A stretch of 64,000 nucleotides of DNA, from NCBI GenBank assembly GCA_913778905.1, contig CAJYYA010000008.1:186001-250000 (forward strand). The letters run 5' to 3'. Within the stretch, counting starts at the first letter, position 1, and the number at the start of each line of letters is the position of its first letter. The position numbers were made by a program, and so were the translations under genes. Source of the stretch: an uncultured Naasia sp. GTDB taxonomy: Bacteria; Actinomycetota; Actinomycetes; Actinomycetales; Microbacteriaceae. Under the pieces are notes generated by a model. That model was not told the origin of the DNA. It did not search any database and saw only the letters and a list, made by a program, of their open reading frames with translations. Shown in pieces: positions 59,333 through 64,000 of this stretch.

Positions 59333-60816
59333 CCGTCACCGCTCCACGACTCGGTACCGTCGCCGCGGGCGGGGCAGTCGTCACGCTCGCCTCGCAGGGC
59401 GGGCGGATACTCGTGCAACTGATCTCCGTGGCGGTGCTCGCCCGGCTCCTGACTCCCTATGACTACGGCCTGATCGCCGTCGTCGTGGCCGTCATCGGCG
59501 TCGGCGAGATCGTGCGCGACTTCGGGCTCTCGTCCGCGGCCATCCAGGCTCCCGTCCTCGAACGTCAGCAGCGCGACAACCTGTTCTGGGCCAATGCGGG
59601 CATCGGGGCCGTCCTCGCCGTGGGCATGTTCTTCGCCGCACCGCTCATCACCGCCGTCTTCGGTCAGCCCGAGCTGACCGGCATCGCACAGGCGTTGGCC
59701 GTCACCTTCCTGCTCAACGGTCTGGCGACCCAGTACCGTGCCGGTCTCAGCCGGGATCTGCGCTTCCGGGCCCTCGCCATCGTCGATCTCGCCGCGCCTG
59801 CCCTGGCATTGCTGGTCGCGGTCGTCGCGGCCCTCATGGGGGCGGGATACGAGGCCCTCGTGCTGCAGCAGATCGCTGTCGCCGTTCTCACCCTGGTCGG
59901 CGTCGCGCTCTTCGCCCGCTGGATCCCTCGCCTACCTCACCGCGTCGAGGGCATGCGCCACTTCTACCGTTTCGGCTGGAACATGTTCGCGGGCCAGGTG
60001 GTCGGGTACGTGGCCAACAATGCGGACACGCTTCTGGTCGGCTATCGCTTCGGACCCACCGACCTCGGTGGATACAACCGGGCCTTCCAGCTGCTGATGA
60101 TGCCCCTGAACCAGATCCGGGTCCCGATCAGCAGTGTCGCCGTCCCGGTCCTGTCACGCATCCACGCCTCGGAAGACGACGACCGCTTCTCCGACTTCGT
60201 CGCCAAGGGGCAGCTCGCCCTCGGCTACACCCTGGTACTGGGCCTCGGCCTCGTCGCGGGCGCTGCCGAGCCGGTCGTTCAGGTGTTCCTCGGCGATCAG
60301 TGGCTCACGGTCGTGCCTCTCCTGCAGCTGTTCGCGATCGCCGCAGCCTTCCAGATGCTCGCGTACGTGGGCTACTGGGTGTACGTCTCGCGCGGATTCA
60401 CCGCTCAGCTCTTCCGCTACTCGCTGGTGAGTGCGGCCATCAAGATCGTCTGCGTCGTCGTGGGATCCCAGTGGGGCCTGCTGGGCACCGCGATCGGCTT
60501 CGCCGTCGCGCCGGCCATCTCCTGGCCCATCAGCATCTGGTGGCTCTCGCGTCTCGGTCCCCTCCCGACCGCGCGTCTCTACGGTGGCGCCGCGCGTGTG
60601 CTGACCCTGACCGTCCTCGTCGGGACCGCCTCGTGGATCGCGGCCGGAGTCGCCCTGCCCGCCGTCCTCGAACTGGTCCTCGCCGTCCTGGCCGCGGCCG
60701 CCGTCGTCGCGCTCGCCCTGCTCGTCCCCGTGGTGCGCCGCGACCTCGCGTCGGTGGCGGGTCCGGTCCGCGAGGTGCTGGGCTCCCGCATGCGCCTCCG
60801 AGGGCGGACGGCATGA
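59329..60816 (+). CDS. Polysaccharide flippase, Wzx/MOP family (cluster B)
   Basis: 495 residues with about fourteen helices. LASQGGRILVQLISVAVLAR, LLTPYDYGLIAVVVAVIGVG and RFGPTDLGGYNRAFQLLMMP are strongly typical of Wzx/WzxC flippases. Exports lipid-linked repeat units of polymer B. Overlaps both neighbours by four bases. Confidence 0.93.
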   Translation: MTVTAPRLGTVAAGGAVVTLASQGGRILVQLISVAVLARLLTPYDYGLIAVVVAVIGVGEIVRDFGLSSAAIQAPVLERQQRDNLFWANAGIGAVLAVGMFFAAPLITAVFGQPELTGIAQALAVTFLLNGLATQYRAGLSRDLRFRALAIVDLAAPALALLVAVVAALMGAGYEALVLQQIAVAVLTLVGVALFARWIPRLPHRVEGMRHFYRFGWNMFAGQVVGYVANNADTLLVGYRFGPTDLGGYNRAFQLLMMPLNQIRVPISSVAVPVLSRIHASEDDDRFSDFVAKGQLALGYTLVLGLGLVAGAAEPVVQVFLGDQWLTVVPLLQLFAIAAAFQMLAYVGYWVYVSRGFTAQLFRYSLVSAAIKIVCVVVGSQWGLLGTAIGFAVAPAISWPISIWWLSRLGPLPTARLYGGAARVLTLTVLVGTASWIAAGVALPAVLELVLAVLAAAAVVALALLVPVVRRDLASVAGPVREVLGSRMRLRGRTA

Positions 60817-61739
60817 GCGCCGCCGCCCGGCTCGCCGTCGTCGTGGTCAACTACGGCTCCAGCGCCCTGCTCGAGACCAATCTCGCCCCCCTGTCGCGGG
60901 CGAGCGAAGCGGGCGTCGTCGTCGTCGACAACTTCTCGAGTGTCGAGGAGCGTCGTCGCATCGAGGACCTCGCCGCCGCCGAAGGATGGCTTCTCGTCGC
61001 CCCGGCGACCAACGAGGGGTTCGGCGGAGGGATGAACCTGGGCGCCGCCGCCGCGTTCGAGGCCGGTTTCGACGCGCTCCTCCTCCTGAACCCGGACGCT
61101 GTGCTCACCGCCCCGGCTCTGGACGCCCTGGCCGACGCCGTCCTCGCCGATTCCGCCCTCGCGGTCTCCCCGAAGGTGCTGCGTCCCGATGGCGGCGTCT
61201 ACTTCGCGGGCTCGGATCTGCATACGCGTGACGGCCGCATCATGTCGCCGCGCCACCGCACCGCAGACAGCGAGGTCGTCGAGTGGCTGAGCGGAGCGTG
61301 CCTCGCCCTCTCACGATCCCTCTGGCAAAGGATCGGCGGCTTCGACCCCGAATACTTCCTCTACTGGGAGGACGTCGACCTCTCCTGGCGCATCCTCGCA
61401 TCGGGCGGACGTCTCGAGGTGCTCACCGACGTCATCGCCGTGCACGACGAAGGCGGCACGCACCGGGAAGCGAGCGGTCGTCCCGAGGCGAAATCGACCA
61501 CTTACTACTACTACAACGTCCGCAACCGCCAGCTGTTCGCGGCGAAGAACCTCGACGCCGGGCGTCGCGCTGCGTGGCGGGCGAACGACATCCGGGTCGC
61601 GTACGAGATCCTGCTCCAGGGCGGACGTCGCCAGTTCCTCCGGCCGTGGAAACCCGTCTCTGCCGCGATCCGGGGCCTGCGCGACGGCCGCCGAATCGCC
61701 CGGGCCCTCGCCGGTGCCCGCGAGGAGGTGGCCGCGTGA
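60813..61739 (+). CDS. Family 2 glycosyltransferase
   Basis: 308 residues from ATG 60813. VVVVNYGSSALLETNLAPLS opens a GT-A fold; NPDAVLTAPAL holds the metal site, and FDPEYFLYWEDVDLSWRILA the conserved ED motif of rhamnosyl-type GT2 enzymes. Adds a sugar to the lipid-linked unit of polymer B. Overlaps the flippase and the polymerase genes. Confidence 0.92.
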   Translation: MSAAARLAVVVVNYGSSALLETNLAPLSRASEAGVVVVDNFSSVEERRRIEDLAAAEGWLLVAPATNEGFGGGMNLGAAAAFEAGFDALLLLNPDAVLTAPALDALADAVLADSALAVSPKVLRPDGGVYFAGSDLHTRDGRIMSPRHRTADSEVVEWLSGACLALSRSLWQRIGGFDPEYFLYWEDVDLSWRILASGGRLEVLTDVIAVHDEGGTHREASGRPEAKSTTYYYYNVRNRQLFAAKNLDAGRRAAWRANDIRVAYEILLQGGRRQFLRPWKPVSAAIRGLRDGRRIARALAGAREEVAA

Positions 61740-63049
61740 GCACCGACATCCTCGCGACTCCGGCGGTACGGACCGCCGACAGCGCCTACGTGTCCCGCTT
61801 CGACGGTCTGACGCGATTCCTCCGCCTGGCGGGTTTCGCCGCCATGGTCGCGACCGCGTTCTTCCCCTACTTCGCCACCATGGTCTTCAACCCGGGCTTC
61901 ATCGCGGCGGGCGGTCTCGCGATCTATGCCATCGCCGAGCTGTTGCGACGCGGGCGCCTCACGGCGTGGCTTCCCTACTGGGCCGTCGTGACGCCCATCG
62001 GGTTCGCGGCGACCTACCTGCTCGGGAGTTCGTCGCCCATCGAGCTCGCTCAGATGGGTCCGCTGCCGGACCTGGTCCGCGACGCGGTCCTCCTCATCCC
62101 GACCGGCATCGCGGCAGGCATCGTCGCGGCGACCGATCCGCGGATCAGGCAGTTGTTCGCCGTCGTGCGGATCGCAGCGCTCCTGTCCGCCGGTCTCGCC
62201 CTCGTGGAGTTCGTTCGGGGAGCACAGCTGTTCCCGGGGAACGCCCTCGACAAGATCCACGCGGGCAACTCGTCCGTCGACGCCCTGCTTCTCGACGGAG
62301 GCGGCATCCGTGCGATCGTCGCTGCCGACCACCCGCTCGTGCTCGCGGCCCTGCTCGCGGCGACCGTGCCGCTCGCCCTCGCGTCGACCCCCCGCTGGCG
62401 CGGGATCTGCGAGGCTCTCATCCTCGCGGCGGGAATTCGAGCGACCGACAGCGACGGCCCCCTGGGACTCGCGCTCCTCGCGATCGTCGTCAGTCTGTTC
62501 GTGGCACGACGCCCTCTCGGAGCGACCTTCGGACGCTGGGCGAGCCGAGCCGTGCCGATCTTCGGAATCGGATTTCTCGCCTTCTGCGCGGTGCTCGTAC
62601 CCGTCATCGATCCCGACAGCCCGCTCGATCCGAGCAGCCAGTACCGCTTCGGACTCTATTCGCTCATCCCCCGCATCTTCGTCGAGCACCCGTTCGGGTA
62701 CGGCGCCGGGATCATCCCGCGAGGTGAGCTGCTGATCGAACAGCTCGCGGGCACCATCGACGTGGCGCGGACCGTCGACTCCGAGCTCGTGCTGTCGGTG
62801 ATCCAGTACGGGATCCTCGGCTACGTCACCTATTTCGCGATCGTCTGGTTGGCCGTGCGAGCCTCCTTCGTCCCGGGTGCCGCCCGGATCGCCGCCGTGG
62901 CCGCTCTGATGATCACGGTCACCGGTTTCTTCCTGGCCCTCCACGTCTGGGTCTCCGTGCTACCGATCTGGGCATTCCTGCTCGGCATCGCCGTCTTCGC
63001 GGTCCTGCGCGGCCGCACAAACCCCTCGATCGACGGGAAAGAGAAATGA
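61736..63049 (+). CDS. O-antigen polymerase-like membrane protein (Wzy-like, cluster B)
   Basis: 437 residues from GTG 61736. Ten to twelve helices; the extracellular region before the final helices contains SQYRFGLYSLIPRIFVEHPF and GYGAGIIPRGEL, like the large loop of Wzy proteins. Polymerises repeat units exported by the flippase at 59329. Second Wzy-like gene of the window. Overlaps both neighbours by four bases. Confidence 0.82.
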   Translation: MSTDILATPAVRTADSAYVSRFDGLTRFLRLAGFAAMVATAFFPYFATMVFNPGFIAAGGLAIYAIAELLRRGRLTAWLPYWAVVTPIGFAATYLLGSSSPIELAQMGPLPDLVRDAVLLIPTGIAAGIVAATDPRIRQLFAVVRIAALLSAGLALVEFVRGAQLFPGNALDKIHAGNSSVDALLLDGGGIRAIVAADHPLVLAALLAATVPLALASTPRWRGICEALILAAGIRATDSDGPLGLALLAIVVSLFVARRPLGATFGRWASRAVPIFGIGFLAFCAVLVPVIDPDSPLDPSSQYRFGLYSLIPRIFVEHPFGYGAGIIPRGELLIEQLAGTIDVARTVDSELVLSVIQYGILGYVTYFAIVWLAVRASFVPGAARIAAVAALMITVTGFFLALHVWVSVLPIWAFLLGIAVFAVLRGRTNPSIDGKEK

Positions 63050-63738
63050 ACGACACTGCGAACCTCGACATCACGCGCGGTCTGATCCTGACGGTGTGCT
63101 CGGCCAATGTCTGCCGCTCGCCCCTGTCCGAGCTGACCCTCGCCGAGGTGGGCCGTCGCAACGCGACCCCCGTGCGCTTCGCGAGTGCGGGTCTCGCTGC
63201 CCGCACCGGCGCCGCGATGTGCCACATGGCTGCGCGGGGGATCCCGGATGAACCCGCCAGCCACGCGGCTCGTGAGCTGGACCGCGAGCTCGCCACATCG
63301 GCGGACCTCATCCTGACCATGGAGAAGGAGCAGCGGGGTCAGGTCGCGCGCGTCGCCCCCGGCACCCAGGCGAAGACCTTCACGCTCACCGAAGCGGCCG
63401 CCCTGCTCGATCTGCTCGTCCCCCTCGTGTCCGCCGGTGCGCACGCGCGCTTCACGTCGATGCGCGACATCGCCACGGCCCTGCACGGTCTGCGCGGACG
63501 TCTGCCGCTCGACCCGCCCAGCCGGCGTCGTCGGGAACTGCACAGCACGACCGGAGCGTGGATGAGCATCCCCGACGGCCACAATCAGAGCACCTCCGCG
63601 CACGTCGCGGTCGTCGACGGCGTCCGTCAGACCTCGGTCCGCGTCGCGACGGGGATCGCAGCCGTCATGGTCGAAACGCTGGCGCGTCCGGCCGCAGAGG
63701 CGCCGTCCAGGGAGAATGCCGACCATGCAGCTGCGTGA
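63046..63738 (+). CDS. Low-molecular-weight protein-tyrosine phosphatase (Wzb-like)
   Basis: 230 residues. ILTVCSANVCRSPLSELTLA has the CX5R loop (Cys18 to Arg24) of low-molecular-weight phosphatases, and DLILTMEKEQRGQV is the later conserved segment. The typical DPF/Y acid loop near the C-terminus is not obvious, and the protein is longer than usual (about 150-190). In exopolysaccharide operons it resets a tyrosine kinase that controls chain length. It overlaps the chain-length gene by 14 bases. Confidence 0.87.
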   Translation: MNDTANLDITRGLILTVCSANVCRSPLSELTLAEVGRRNATPVRFASAGLAARTGAAMCHMAARGIPDEPASHAARELDRELATSADLILTMEKEQRGQVARVAPGTQAKTFTLTEAAALLDLLVPLVSAGAHARFTSMRDIATALHGLRGRLPLDPPSRRRRELHSTTGAWMSIPDGHNQSTSAHVAVVDGVRQTSVRVATGIAAVMVETLARPAAEAPSRENADHAAA

Positions 63739-64000
63739 GTTCCTGCGGGGCCTGCGGGCCGACTGGTACATCGTCCTCATCAGCGTCCTCCTGCTGGGTG
63801 GCGCGGCGGCTGCGTACTCGTTCCTGCAGACGCCCGTGTACATGTCGACCTCGAAGGTCTTCGTCTCGACCCAGTCCGCCAACTCGGTGTCGGAGCTGAC
63901 CCAGGGCGGTACCTACACTCAGCAGCTCGTGAAGAGCTATGCCGATGTCGCGACCTCGCCTATCGTGCTCCAGCCGGTCATCGAACAGCTGGGTCTCGAC
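63725..64000 (+). CDS. Wzz-type chain-length / polysaccharide co-polymerase, N-terminal part
   Basis: ATG 63725; open to the end of the window (92 codons). MQLREFLRGLRADWYIVLIS with a following helix (VLLLGGAAAAYSFLQ) and YMSTSKVFVSTQ then TYTQQLVKSYADVATSPIVL match the N-terminal Wzz domain. Actinobacterial members often carry a C-terminal tyrosine kinase domain, which would lie outside the window. Controls polymer length together with the phosphatase just upstream. Confidence 0.88.
   Translation, partial: MQLREFLRGLRADWYIVLISVLLLGGAAAAYSFLQTPVYMSTSKVFVSTQSANSVSELTQGGTYTQQLVKSYADVATSPIVLQPVIEQLGLD

Overview
The window reads as a chromosome segment of a high-GC actinobacterium, most likely a member of Microbacteriaceae. 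The signs are GC-rich codon use, many 4-base stop/start overlaps, TAnnnT -10 boxes close to start codons, surface proteins ending in LA(A/S)TG plus a membrane helix and an Arg-rich tail (the substrate type of class E sortases), and a cluster of 'ctcggtacg...ctactcga' palindromes. No rRNA, tRNA, insertion sequence or CRISPR array was seen. The theme is the cell envelope: two polysaccharide clusters flank a block of secreted and wall-anchored proteins.

Layout. 1-5.2 kb: two paralogous secreted subtilase-fold proteases (the first cut by the window edge) that share inverted-repeat operators, a CPBP membrane protease and a 33-residue microprotein. 5.3-21 kb: polysaccharide cluster A, with GDP-fucose synthesis (gmd, fcl), about eight glycosyltransferases, an acetyltransferase, a Wzy-like polymerase and a Wzx-like flippase, in blocks of alternating direction. 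21-37.7 kb: the surface block, with an anchored alpha/beta hydrolase, a membrane-anchored cohesin protein followed by a dockerin-bearing secreted amidase, a Gly-rich/Ig-like adhesin, two tandem anchored Ig-like proteins, UDP-glucose dehydrogenase, and six very small ORFs encoding 45-62 residue peptides with a double-glycine leader and a short aromatic/Arg core. 37.9-41.3 kb: a ThDP-dependent decarboxylase, a SnoaL-like protein, a palindromic repeat cluster, and an antitoxin-Doc-VanZ operon. 41.4-49.2 kb: an anchored IPT-repeat protein, tagD, glycosyltransferases and a CDP-alcohol phosphotransferase. 49.4-54.7 kb: a 1781-residue secreted LamG/PKD protein. 55.7-64 kb: polysaccharide operon B (pyruvyl transferase, acyltransferase, FrhB-like protein, Wzx, GT2, Wzy, low-molecular-weight tyrosine phosphatase, Wzz-like protein running off the window).

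How the genes work together. Clusters A and B each carry their own flippase and polymerase, so two separate polymers are probably made by the Wzx/Wzy route. The LAxTG proteins would be attached to the wall by a sortase encoded elsewhere. The most novel candidates are the double-glycine microprotein family interleaved with the surface-protein genes, the adjacent cohesin/dockerin pair outside any cellulosome context, and a promoter-like module (run of G, exactly 23 bases, TAGnnT) found four times upstream of envelope genes.
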